Positions 1-6,435 of a stretch of DNA of 13,060 nucleotides are shown one piece after another. The notes under the pieces are model-generated. The model worked only from the letters and a program-made list of their open reading frames with translations, was not told the origin of the DNA and ran no database searches. The position numbers and the translations under genes were made by a program. Source of the stretch: Collinsella sp. (GTDB lineage: Bacteria > Actinomycetota > Coriobacteriia > Coriobacteriales > Coriobacteriaceae); the NCBI GenBank assembly GCA_014871605.1, contig WGSQ01000037.1, forward strand, positions 1-13,060. Reading direction: 5' to 3'. Numbering within the stretch: the stretch's first letter is position 1; the number at the start of each line of letters is the position of its first letter.

Positions 1-492
1 CTCGGCGGTATCGACGGCCTGATCCACATCTCCGAGCTCTCCTGGAACCACGTCAACCATCCTTCCGAGGTTGTCAAGGTCGGCCAGGAGGTCGAGGTCG
101 AGGTTCTCGACGTCGATCTCAACCGCGAGCGCATTTCCCTGGGTCTCAAGCAGACCACCGAGGATCCGTGGCGCGCACTGGTCAAGAAGTACCCCGTCGG
201 TGCTATCGTCGAGGGCACTGTGACCAAGCTTGTCCCGTTTGGCGCTTTCGTCGACCTGGGCGAGGGCATCGAGGGCCTGGTGCACATCTCCGAGATGGCC
301 AACAAGCACGTCGACCAGCCTTCTCAGGTCACCCACGTGGGCGACAAGGTTCAGGTCAAGGTCATGGAGATCGACCTCGACCGTCGCCGTATCTCCCTGT
401 CCATGAAGTCCGCTGCTGAGACTCTGGGCGTCGAGATCGAGGTTACTCCGCTGCCTTCCGAGAAGAAGGACGAGGAGACCGACGCCGAGTAA
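1..492 (+). CDS. rpsA: 30S ribosomal protein S1, C-terminal part (5' end outside window)
   Basis: The frame is open from the first base to the TAA at 490-492, giving 163 C-terminal residues. S1 is an mRNA-binding ribosomal protein that helps load structured or weak-SD messages onto the 30S subunit. The first 50 residues are the end of one S1 (OB-fold) repeat, with GLIHISELSW and the closing RISLGLKQ. Residues 67-137 form a complete further repeat with GAIVEGTVTKLVPFGAFVDL, EGLVHISEM and RRRISLSMK. An acidic tail (EKKDEETDAE) follows, as is common after the last S1 repeat. The regular spacing of repeats identifies rpsA rather than a single-domain S1 protein such as PNPase. A strong intrinsic terminator lies 25 bases after the stop. 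The start codon and upstream repeats are not in the window. Confidence 0.95.
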   Translation, partial: LGGIDGLIHISELSWNHVNHPSEVVKVGQEVEVEVLDVDLNRERISLGLKQTTEDPWRALVKKYPVGAIVEGTVTKLVPFGAFVDLGEGIEGLVHISEMANKHVDQPSQVTHVGDKVQVKVMEIDLDRRRISLSMKSAAETLGVEIEVTPLPSEKKDEETDAE

Positions 493-516
493 ATCGGTTT
501 AACGATCACTTGTTTT

Positions 517-551
517 AAGGGATCCGTCCGCAATGGACGGGTCCCTTTTTG
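517..551 (+). terminator. Intrinsic terminator of rpsA
   Basis: An 11-bp stem (519-529 with 535-545, one G-U wobble) closes a five-base loop GCAAT and is followed directly by five T residues (546-550). A and T bases flank the stem as in canonical rho-independent terminators. It sits 24 bases after the rpsA stop codon. Confidence 0.92.
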
Positions 552-796
552 CATTTGGCGCCGAGGTGCGCAATGTCGTCCGTGCACGATACTGCCCGTG
601 CTGTTCACAGGCTATTTGGTTGTCGGTGCATGAAAAAATGCCGACATCCCGCCTCGGGGAGGAGGCGGGAACGCACCGAGTAGACGGAGGGGTGCGGAGC
701 GCGGTCGCGTCTCGACTGACGACGTTGCCCATCGACGGGACTATTGTAGCGCATGGGTGGTTCTTGGTTTATCGTGCGAGCGCTTGCGTTGTGCCA
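552..796. other. Gene-free spacer between rpsA and rnpB with consecutive hairpins
   Basis: No credible gene is seen: the open frames here run across the terminator or into rnpB and lack ribosome binding sites. The stretch is not featureless. A bulged 8-bp hairpin at 622-645 (GTCG..GCAT with ATGC..CGAC) is followed by a perfect 8-bp GC hairpin (CCCGCCTC 648-655 with GAGGCGGG 662-669) and a 6-bp hairpin (CGCACC 672-677 with GGTGCG 691-696). Three stems in about 75 bases could reflect a structured RNA. No promoter or T-tract frames them clearly, so no RNA gene is called. Confidence 0.4.
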
Positions 797-823
797 TTGC
801 GTGTGCTGACGGTGTGCTACACT
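797..823 (+). promoter_or_regulatory. Probable sigma-70-type promoter of rnpB
   Basis: TACACT at 818-823 is preceded by TGC at 815-817, giving an extended -10 element. A weak -35 candidate TTGCGT lies at 797-802 with a short 15-base spacer. The -10 ends 7 bases before the predicted mature 5' end of RNase P RNA at 831, which fits direct transcription initiation at the RNA end. Confidence 0.55.
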
Positions 824-830
824 CTTGCAC

Positions 831-1194
831 TGCTGAGTGGGCCAGACGGTCGCGCGATGTGCTGCTTGCGGCACGCGTGAGGAAAGTCCGGGCTCCAGAG
901 GGCGGGATGCCGGCTAACGGCCGGGCGGAGTGATCCGACGGAAAGCGCCGCAGAAAAGAAGACTCCCACCTGCGTCGCAAGGCGTAAAGGGAAAAGCTGA
1001 AACGGTGGTGTAAGAGACCACCAGCGTCGTGGCAACACGGCGGCTTGGCAAGCCCCATCCGGAGCAAGCGCGAATAGGAACGCTATGGGCCGGCCCGGTC
1101 CGCGTTCGGGTAGCGCGCGTGGAGCTGCACGGTAACGTGCAGACAAGATAAATGACCGTTCACGACAGAACCCGGCTTATAGGCCCACTCAGCA
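831..1194 (+). ncRNA. rnpB: RNase P RNA, bacterial type A
   Basis: This is the catalytic RNA of ribonuclease P, which removes 5' leaders from tRNA precursors. The ends pair perfectly as helix P1: TGCTGAGTGGGCC at 831-843 with GGCCCACTCAGCA at 1182-1194. The 5' conserved core GAGGAAAGTCCGGGC is at 879-893 and the 3' core ACAGAACCCGGCTTA at 1165-1179; these form P4 and neighbours. The CCCCATCCGGAGCAAG segment near 1055-1070 matches the P15 region that binds the tRNA CCA end, which supports type A. The length of about 364 bases is normal for type A RNAs. Ends are set by P1 pairing and could shift by a few bases. Confidence 0.95.
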
Positions 1195-1208
1195 ACTATG
1201 TTGACGCT

Positions 1209-1319
1209 GCGACGGCGTCAGCTGGCCGATTTGTCGCTCATTCGTCGGTCGCCGCCATAAGGCGTGCTCCCTCCTCTTTCGGGCCAAATCGACTCAGCTG
1301 ACGCCGTCTCGCTGTTTTT
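1209..1319 (+). terminator. Long hairpin with T-tract downstream of rnpB (possible terminator)
   Basis: GACGGCGTCAGCTG at 1211-1224 is the exact reverse complement of 1295-1308. The stem continues inward with CGATTTG (1227-1233) pairing with CAAATCG (1285-1291). The right arm is followed by GCTG and five T residues (1315-1319), and the structure begins 15 bases after the mature rnpB end. This is consistent with termination of rnpB, but the 51-base apical region is much longer than a typical terminator loop, so the role is inferred. Confidence 0.5.
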
Positions 1320-1503
1320 GCCTGGTCATCGGCAGCCTCATTTTTGTTGCAGTCTCGTCTTTCAAGGCACCTTGCTCGCGCTGACGGGTTCTCGCTGTTG
1401 GTGACGGCATCATTGGCGTTTCTGTTCTTGTTGGCGAGGGCAATGGTACTGTCTTTGCCGTATTATTGAGGCTGTTTGTTGCTTTGCTTGTTGTTGAGGG
1501 GCT
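1320..1503. other. Gene-free, T-rich leader region before the YigZ-family gene
   Basis: No coding sequence is supported on either strand. GCTGACG-GGT-TCTCGCTGTT at 1380-1399 repeats 1297-1316 (GCTGACG-CCG-TCTCGCTGTT) with three mismatches in 20, a short imperfect direct repeat. TATTAT at 1461-1466 is a possible -10 box for the downstream gene but has no convincing -35 at normal spacing. An in-frame TGA at 1495-1497 rules out an upstream extension of the next gene. Confidence 0.4.
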
Positions 1504-1506
1504 TTG

Positions 1507-2142
1507 TTGGACAGCTATTTTACTCTGCAATCGAATATTGAGGCTTCTGGCGAGTTTGTGGACCGCAAGAGCCGGTTTATTGCCCAGCTGGTCCATATTG
1601 AGTCCGAGGATGAGGCGAATGCCTTTATCGAGACAGTTCGCAAACGTCATTACGACGCTCGACACAATGTTCCCGCGTGGATTTTGGTCGATGGGCGCGA
1701 GCGCCAGAGCGATGACGGGGAGCCGAGCCGCACGAGCGGGATGCCGACGCTCGAGGTGCTGCGCGGCGCGGGGCTTAAAAATGTTTGCTGCGTGGTGACG
1801 CGCTATTTTGGCGGCACGCTGTTAGGGCCCGGTGGCTTGGTGCGCGCCTATACCGCGGCGACGCAGACGGCGGTGGCCTCGGCTCAGGAGTCCAGGCAGA
1901 TCGTCGAGATGACGAGTGTCGTGCCAGTTGACGTGCATGTGGCCTATCCGCAGTATGAGCAGGTGCTTCGTTTGGCGCAGGATTCGGGTGCCAAGGTTTC
2001 GGATACCGATTACGCGGATGCCGTGACGATTCATTTGGTGTTTAAGGCAGGGGAGCAGGAGCCGTTTTGCGCTAAGATGCGCGAGCTTATGGCAGGGCGC
2101 GAGGAAATTGAGGTCGGCGCTCCCGAATTTGCCGAGTTCTAA
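1507..2142 (+). CDS. yigZ: YigZ / IMPACT family protein (UPF0029 domain)
   Basis: A 211-residue protein of the conserved YigZ/IMPACT family. Eukaryotic IMPACT modulates the GCN2 translational stress kinase; the bacterial role is not settled. Family signatures are RKSRFIAQL (residues 20-28), the SDDGEPSRTSGMP block (68-80) and VVTRYFGGTLLGPGGLVRAY (96-115), followed by a C-terminal ferredoxin-like domain of about 75 residues as in YigZ. The length matches the family. The start is non-ATG: an in-frame TGA at 1495-1497 bounds the frame and only tandem TTG codons (1504, 1507) follow. GAGGGG at 1496-1501 gives 5-base spacing to 1507 but only 2 to 1504, so 1507 is preferred. The gene stands alone, converging on the cysteine-rich gene on the other strand. 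Confidence 0.9.
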   Translation: MDSYFTLQSNIEASGEFVDRKSRFIAQLVHIESEDEANAFIETVRKRHYDARHNVPAWILVDGRERQSDDGEPSRTSGMPTLEVLRGAGLKNVCCVVTRYFGGTLLGPGGLVRAYTAATQTAVASAQESRQIVEMTSVVPVDVHVAYPQYEQVLRLAQDSGAKVSDTDYADAVTIHLVFKAGEQEPFCAKMRELMAGREEIEVGAPEFAEF

Positions 2143-2146
2143 CGGT

Positions 2147-2191
2147 GACGGCCGGCGTGCTTTTGGATGGATCCCAAGCGCGCCGGCCGTC
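2147..2191. terminator. GC-rich hairpin between convergent genes (possible bidirectional terminator)
   Basis: GACGGCCGGCG (2147-2157) pairs perfectly with CGCCGGCCGTC (2181-2191), and the stem can extend inward through a GCTT/AAGC segment. It starts 5 bases after the yigZ stop and lies 19 bases from the stop of the opposing gene. No clear T-tract follows on either strand, so intrinsic termination is plausible but not certain. Confidence 0.45.
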
Positions 2192-2209
2192 GTTGTATGT
2201 TGCTGCCGT

Positions 2210-2656
2210 TTACTCGGCGAGCTGCTTTAGCACATCACAGGCGATTTCGACGGCATCGTCGATGCAGCCGGGGCAGCTGCGGAGCGGACCCTTGTCCGAT
2301 CCGATGCCCTTGAGCGTGCCGCAGACGGTCGTCGTGTTCTTCTCGCCAAAACGCTTGGCGACCTCGCGCGACAGCTTGTAGGTCTGGCCCTTGGTCTTGG
2401 GGTTTTCCATGCCGTCGCTCATTGCAAAGCCCATGATGGCCACGGCGCCCGAGATGGCGCCGCAGGTTTCGGTCATACCGCCCATGCCGGCGCCAAAGCC
2501 CTCGGTGAGGGTAAAGGCGGTCTGGGGGTCGAGCCCGACGGCAGGTGCGAGCGTGCAGGCGACGGCCTGTGCGCAGTTGAAGCCTTGGGCGTGGTATTCG
2601 GCAGCCTGAGCTTGGCAGGCGGCGGTGTCGAGCTGAGCAGTATCGATTTGCTTCAT
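2210..2656 (-). CDS. C_GCAxxG_C_C family cysteine-rich protein, function unknown
   Basis: A 148-residue protein with the marks of the C_GCAxxG_C_C family, whose biochemical role is not established; conserved cysteines suggest redox or metal binding. Visible features are GFNCAQAV (residues 25-32), the glycine-rich GFGAGMGGMTETCG (53-66) with a following GAVAIMG stretch, C112, and a CPGC pair (128-131) near the end. There are eight cysteines in all and no signal peptide. The frame is open upstream to 2764, but ATG at 2654-2656 has AAGGAG (complement of 2663-2668) six bases before it, a strong reason for this start. It diverges from the sulfhydrylase gene, separated by 230 bases, and a sulfur or redox link is possible but unproven. 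Confidence 0.85.
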   Translation of the reverse strand: MKQIDTAQLDTAACQAQAAEYHAQGFNCAQAVACTLAPAVGLDPQTAFTLTEGFGAGMGGMTETCGAISGAVAIMGFAMSDGMENPKTKGQTYKLSREVAKRFGEKNTTTVCGTLKGIGSDKGPLRSCPGCIDDAVEIACDVLKQLAE

Positions 2657-2819
2657 CGTTGTCTCCTTGGTCACGGTGTACTCGCCTATGGTACCCGTGA
2701 CGGGGCATGTAATCATCGAGAGCTTCATGTATGTCTCGTTTTTATCTATCGAGCAAATGCCCAAGGCTTGAGATAAATACCCCTGATCAATTTGTCACTT
2801 AACCTATCTTGGGGATGGG

Positions 2820-2848
2820 TTGAGAGGGGTGCAGGGTAGCGGTATCGT
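2820..2848 (+). promoter_or_regulatory. Candidate promoter of the O-acetylhomoserine sulfhydrylase gene
   Basis: TTGAGA (2820-2825) and TATCGT (2843-2848) are separated by exactly 17 bases, matching sigma-70-type boxes at five and four of six positions. Transcription would begin near 2855, giving a leader of about 30 bases that ends in the AAGGGAG ribosome site. The rest of the divergent region (2657-2819) shows only a weak minus-strand candidate (GTGACA/TATCTC near 2798-2770). Confidence 0.4.
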
Positions 2849-2886
2849 GAACCGAATAAAACGTAACCCAGGCAAGGGAGCTAGAT

Positions 2887-4170
2887 ATGAGCGAGCAGAC
2901 CATCGGAACCACATGTGTCCAGGGCGGCTATCACCCGGGAGATGCCGAGCCGCGCCAGGTGCCCATCTACCAGTCCACCACGTGGAAGTACGACACGTCC
3001 GAGCACATGGGCAAGCTGTTTGACCTAGAGGAGTCGGGCTATTTCTACAGCCGTCTGCAGAACCCCACGTGCGATCTGGTTGCCGCCAAGATCTGCGAGA
3101 TGGAGGGCGGCACCGCAGCGATGCTCACGAGCTCGGGCATGGCTGCGAATTTCCTCGCGATCTTTAACGTGGCCGGTGCCGGCGATCATGTTGTTGCGAG
3201 CTCTGCCATTTACGGCGGTACGTATAACCTGCTCGCCCACACCATGGGCCGCATGGGCGTGACCTGCACGTTCGTCGCCCCCGACTGCACCGATGAGGAG
3301 CTCGAGGCAGCCTTCCAGCCCAACACCAAGCTCGTCTTTGGCGAGACGATCGCGAACCCCGCCCTTGCCGTGCTCGATATTGAGCGCTTTGCCAAGGCCG
3401 CACATGACCACGGCGTGCCGCTGATGGTCGACAACACCTTCCCGACGCCCGTGATGTGCCGTCCCTTTGAGTGGGGCGCCGACATCGTTACGCACTCCAC
3501 CACCAAGTACATGGATGGACATGCTGCCTACCTGGGCGGCGTTATCGTCGACCACGGCCAGTTTGACTGGATGGCCCATGCGGACAAGTTCCCGGGTCTT
3601 ACCACGCCTGACGAGAGCTATCACGGCGTGACCTATGCCGAGAAGTTCGGTCGCGAGGGTGCCTTCATTACCAAGGCAACCGCTCAGCTCATGCGCGACC
3701 TCGGCCCCATGCAGAACCCGCAGGCGGCCTTCTTCCTGAACAGCTCGCTCGAGAGCCTGCATGTACGCATGCCGCGTCATTGCGAGAACGGCCTGGCCGT
3801 TGCCAAGTTCCTGCAGAGTCATCCCAAGGTACGCTTCGTGAGCTATCCGGGCCTGGAGGGCGATAAGTACTATGACATCGCTCAGAAGTATATGCCCAAC
3901 GGTACCTGCGGCGTGGTGAGCTTTGGCTTTAACGGTGGTCGCGCGGCGGCCGAGACCTTTATGAAGAGCCTCAAGCTCGCCCAGATCGCCACGCACGTGG
4001 CCGACGCCCGTACTTGCTGCCTGCATCCCGCTAATGCCACGCATCGCCAGATGAACGATGAGGAGCTCATCGCCTGTGGCATCTCCGCCGACATGGTGCG
4101 CCTGTCGTGCGGCCTCGAGGACACGGCCGATCTGATTGCCGACCTTGAGCAGGCGCTCGAGCAGTGCTAG
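2887..4170 (+). CDS. O-acetylhomoserine sulfhydrylase-type PLP enzyme (Cys/Met metabolism)
   Basis: A 427-residue cytosolic enzyme of the Cys/Met metabolism PLP family (fold type I). The length favours the O-acetylhomoserine sulfhydrylase (MetY) branch, which makes homocysteine from O-acetylhomoserine and sulfide, over the roughly 390-residue gamma-lyases and cystathionine synthases. Visible motifs are YSRLQNPT (54-61; Y54 and R56 contact cofactor phosphate from the partner subunit), SSGMAA (82-87), VDNTF (181-185; D182 faces the pyridine nitrogen) and HSTTKY with PLP lysine K207. Near the C-terminus, HPANATHRQ and RLSCGLED match the substrate-carboxylate binding region, although TCC replaces the usual small residues before HP. 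AAGGGAG lies six bases before ATG 2887. A methionine gamma-lyase activity cannot be excluded from sequence alone. Confidence 0.88.
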   Translation: MSEQTIGTTCVQGGYHPGDAEPRQVPIYQSTTWKYDTSEHMGKLFDLEESGYFYSRLQNPTCDLVAAKICEMEGGTAAMLTSSGMAANFLAIFNVAGAGDHVVASSAIYGGTYNLLAHTMGRMGVTCTFVAPDCTDEELEAAFQPNTKLVFGETIANPALAVLDIERFAKAAHDHGVPLMVDNTFPTPVMCRPFEWGADIVTHSTTKYMDGHAAYLGGVIVDHGQFDWMAHADKFPGLTTPDESYHGVTYAEKFGREGAFITKATAQLMRDLGPMQNPQAAFFLNSSLESLHVRMPRHCENGLAVAKFLQSHPKVRFVSYPGLEGDKYYDIAQKYMPNGTCGVVSFGFNGGRAAAETFMKSLKLAQIATHVADARTCCLHPANATHRQMNDEELIACGISADMVRLSCGLEDTADLIADLEQALEQC

Positions 4171-4239
4171 GCTAGCGTTCGTGCGAGGCGCCGATGCTGG
4201 CAGAAAGCTTCGGCGACCTTTCGTTCCGATTCCGTAGGC

Positions 4240-4285
4240 GGGACCCCAATCGCGACTGTTTGCAGGCGATTGGGGCCCCGTTTTT
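4240..4285 (+). terminator. Intrinsic terminator after the sulfhydrylase gene
   Basis: CCCCAATCGC (4244-4253) pairs perfectly with GCGATTGGGG (4266-4275). Three further G-C pairs (4240-4242 with 4276-4278) extend the stem across a bulged A. The loop is 12 bases and five T residues follow at 4281-4285. The next gene's ribosome site begins only 15 bases later, so read-through of this element may matter for the MFS gene. Confidence 0.88.
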
Positions 4286-4311
4286 GCGTTGCGCCACTCG
4301 AAAGGATGGAT

Positions 4312-5616
4312 ATGGAGAAAACCGCAGAGCAGCTGCGCCGCGAGCACATTGCCCTTGAGGGCGACACCCATGGCAAGAACAAATGGGCGATTCTGTTTAC
4401 CGTGCTCATCATGACGTTTATGGTGTGTCTGGATTCGACCGTCGTGACCGTGGCGCTGCCCGTGATGCAAAAGGAGCTGGGCGTGGGCCTCGATCGCATT
4501 CAGCTGGTAAGCTCGGTGTATCTGCTTGCGACGTGCGTGGCTATGTTGCCGTTTGGCCGTCTGGGCGACGTGCGCGGCAAGGTGAATGTGTTTCAGCTGG
4601 GCGTCATCGTCTTTTCGGTCGGTTCGCTGCTGTGCGGCCTTTCGGCCTCGCTCGAGGTTCTTATCCTGGCACGCATTGTTCAGGGCGTCGGTTGCGCGGC
4701 GGCCATGGCTAACAACATGGGTATCATCACCGAGTCGTTTCCGGCGCGCGAACGAGGCCGTGCCATGGGTATTCTCGCGACCTTTGTGGCCCTCGGCATG
4801 ATGTGTGGCCCCGTGCTCGGCGGCATGCTGGTGGCAAGCTTTCCTTGGGAGAGCATCTTCCTCATCAACCTGCCCATTGGTGTCATCTCGTTTATCGTGG
4901 GGCTCTACACGCTGCCGCATGTTAAGCCGGAGGCCGGCGAGCGCCCCATGTCCCTGATCGAGGCCGCGCGTCGCTGCTTTGCAAATTCGGCCTTCACCAT
5001 CAACCTTGCCTGCATGCTCATCGTGTTCGTTGGCATTGGCGCATCCGAGTTTATCCTGCCGTTCTATTTTCAGGACGCCCACGGCTTTGGTTCCGACATT
5101 TCCGGGCTGCTCTTTTTGGCGCTGCCAATGGTGAATGCCGTTATCGGCCCGCTTTCAGGAACGGTTTCGGACCGTGTTGGCTGCGAGGGTCCCACGGTGG
5201 TCGGCCTGGGCGTGTACGTGTGCGGTCTCTTTGCGGTAAGCACGCTCGACGAGCACTCTTCTATCCCTGTGATCGTGTGCTGTGTCGCATTTATGTCGTG
5301 CGGTACGTCGATTTTCCAGAGCCCCAACAACTCGCTGTACATGGGCTCGGCTCCGCGCGAGGCACTTGGCTTTGCAGGTAGCTTGGGCAGTTTTGCGCGC
5401 TATGCGGGCATGGCGCTGGGTATTACGGCAGGTTCGCATATCCTCTATGGGCAGATGAGCGTGGCGATGGGCGAGGCCGTGACCAGTTTTGTTGCAGGCC
5501 GTCCGGATGTATTCCTATTCGGCTTTCGCTCGGTGTTCTACGTGCTTATGGCTGTGGCCGCTGTGGGCTTTGCGCTTGCCATGGTGCGTTTGGTGAGGGT
5601 GCGCGCCCGCCATTAG
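4312..5616 (+). CDS. MFS transporter, DHA2 (EmrB/QacA)-like drug exporter
   Basis: A 434-residue integral membrane protein of the major facilitator superfamily, probably a proton-driven exporter; its substrate cannot be read from sequence. After a charged 24-residue N-terminus come hydrophobic segments consistent with 12 or more helices. Motif D1 of drug:H+ antiporters is seen as LDSTVVTVALP (40-50, D41 in helix 1), motif A as GRLGDVRGK (82-90), and the antiporter motif C as GPVLGGML (166-173). ARIVQG (120-125) and QSPNNSLYMGSAP (336-348) also fit DHA2 proteins. It is shorter than typical 14-helix members. GAAAGG at 4300-4305 gives six-base spacing to ATG 4312; the longer open frame begins inside the preceding terminator hairpin and is rejected. 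No separate promoter is visible between terminator and start. Confidence 0.9.
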   Translation: MEKTAEQLRREHIALEGDTHGKNKWAILFTVLIMTFMVCLDSTVVTVALPVMQKELGVGLDRIQLVSSVYLLATCVAMLPFGRLGDVRGKVNVFQLGVIVFSVGSLLCGLSASLEVLILARIVQGVGCAAAMANNMGIITESFPARERGRAMGILATFVALGMMCGPVLGGMLVASFPWESIFLINLPIGVISFIVGLYTLPHVKPEAGERPMSLIEAARRCFANSAFTINLACMLIVFVGIGASEFILPFYFQDAHGFGSDISGLLFLALPMVNAVIGPLSGTVSDRVGCEGPTVVGLGVYVCGLFAVSTLDEHSSIPVIVCCVAFMSCGTSIFQSPNNSLYMGSAPREALGFAGSLGSFARYAGMALGITAGSHILYGQMSVAMGEAVTSFVAGRPDVFLFGFRSVFYVLMAVAAVGFALAMVRLVRVRARH

Positions 5617-5710
5617 CTTGTGGAGGCAGGCTTGCCACGAATCGGCCCATCTACTGGTCTTGCGGCTTTATGGTGCGATGCGGCTTGTGGGACGGGCGGG
5701 GGTCGGTCCG

Positions 5711-5719
5711 TGGTAGACT
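5711..5719 (+). promoter_or_regulatory. Candidate extended -10 promoter of xpt
   Basis: TGG-TAGACT at 5711-5719 forms an extended -10 element; no good -35 lies 17 bases upstream. Transcription from about 5727 would give a leader of some 48 bases containing a small CGCGG/CCGCG hairpin (5741-5758) before the ribosome site. The leader does not show the conserved purine riboswitch core. Confidence 0.35.
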
Positions 5720-5774
5720 ATCGAACAACGTTTATTAATCGCGCGGTATCGTTGCCGCGAGAAGGGGTTGCGCC

Positions 5775-6353
5775 ATGCAGGAGCTTGAGGATCGTATTCG
5801 CCATGACGGCATCGTAAAGGCCGGTAACGTCCTTAAGGTTGATGCCTTCCTCAACCACCAGTGCGACGTTGAGCTGTTCGACCACATGGGCGCCGAGTGG
5901 GCCCGTCTGTTCGAGGGTGTCGAGATCAACAAGATCCTGACGATCGAGGCTTCGGGCATTGGCATGGCTTGCATTGCAGCCCAGCATTTTGGCGGCGTGC
6001 CGGTGGTCTTTGCCAAGAAGGCACAGTCCATCAACCTCGACGGTGAGCAGTATGCCACGACCATCTATTCCTTTACCAAGCAGAAGGAGTACCCGGTTAT
6101 CGTGGGTAAGCGCTTCCTGTCCGAGGGCGATAAGGTCCTGATTATCGACGACTTCCTGGCCAACGGCTGCGCGCTTGAGGGCCTTATTAAGATCTGCGAG
6201 GCTGCGGGCGCCGAAGTTGCCGGCATTGGCATCGCCGTTGAGAAGGGCTTCCAGGGCGGCGGCGATAAGCTCCGTAAGCGTGGCTTCCGCGTTGAGAGCC
6301 TGGCACGTATCGCCGATATGGACTGCGAGAACGGCGAGATTACGTTCGCCTAG
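5775..6353 (+). CDS. xpt: Xanthine phosphoribosyltransferase
   Basis: A 192-residue cytosolic purine salvage enzyme that joins xanthine to PRPP to form XMP. It matches the Bacillus-type Xpt almost throughout: LKVDAFLNHQ (20-29), TIEASGI (56-62), VPVVFAKK (75-82), YSFTKQ (98-103), and the PRPP-binding loop LIIDDFLANG (122-131), followed by GIGIAVEKGFQ (150-160) and RVESLARI (172-179). The length is normal for the family. AAGGGG at 5762-5767 sits seven bases before ATG 5775. The gene appears to be its own unit: an extended -10 lies upstream, and a palindrome with a T-tract at 6381-6416 closes it. Identification is strong because the motifs separate Xpt from Hpt and Apt. Confidence 0.96.
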   Translation: MQELEDRIRHDGIVKAGNVLKVDAFLNHQCDVELFDHMGAEWARLFEGVEINKILTIEASGIGMACIAAQHFGGVPVVFAKKAQSINLDGEQYATTIYSFTKQKEYPVIVGKRFLSEGDKVLIIDDFLANGCALEGLIKICEAAGAEVAGIGIAVEKGFQGGGDKLRKRGFRVESLARIADMDCENGEITFA

Positions 6354-6380
6354 GCGCGCAACACAAGCGATTGGTATGCG

Positions 6381-6416
6381 ATGTGACAAAGGGACTGTCC
6401 CTTTGTCACATTTTTT
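6381..6416 (+). repeat. Perfect palindrome with GGGACTGT core, also a terminator of xpt
   Basis: Arms of 15 bases (6381-6395 and 6397-6411) are perfect reverse complements around a single central T, and a run of six T residues (6411-6416) follows. It can act as an intrinsic terminator for xpt, whose stop is 28 bases upstream. The left arm GTGACAAAGGGACTGT closely matches the arm of the second palindrome at 6826-6894 (14 of 16), so the two look like members of one repeat family resembling REP-type elements. Confidence 0.85.
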
Positions 6417-6435
6417 ATGAGGGGGGGGTGCTGAT

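Noticed and set aside
533..880. Plus-strand frame of 115 codons between rpsA and rnpB
   Set aside because: It starts inside the rpsA terminator and ends inside RNase P RNA, with no ribosome site and no family resemblance.
4270..4311. Upstream start for the MFS gene
   Set aside because: It would begin within the terminator stem and has no SD; ATG 4312 has a well-spaced GAAAGG.
3025..5082. Very long open frame on the minus strand (685 codons) opposite the sulfhydrylase and MFS genes
   Set aside because: It lies antisense to two clear protein genes, has no family motifs and is low-complexity His/Arg/Gly-rich, as expected from a GC-rich codon-bias shadow.
5720..5774. Purine riboswitch upstream of xpt
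   Set aside because: The conserved three-way-junction core is absent and the leader is only about 48 bases, too short for the aptamer plus expression platform.
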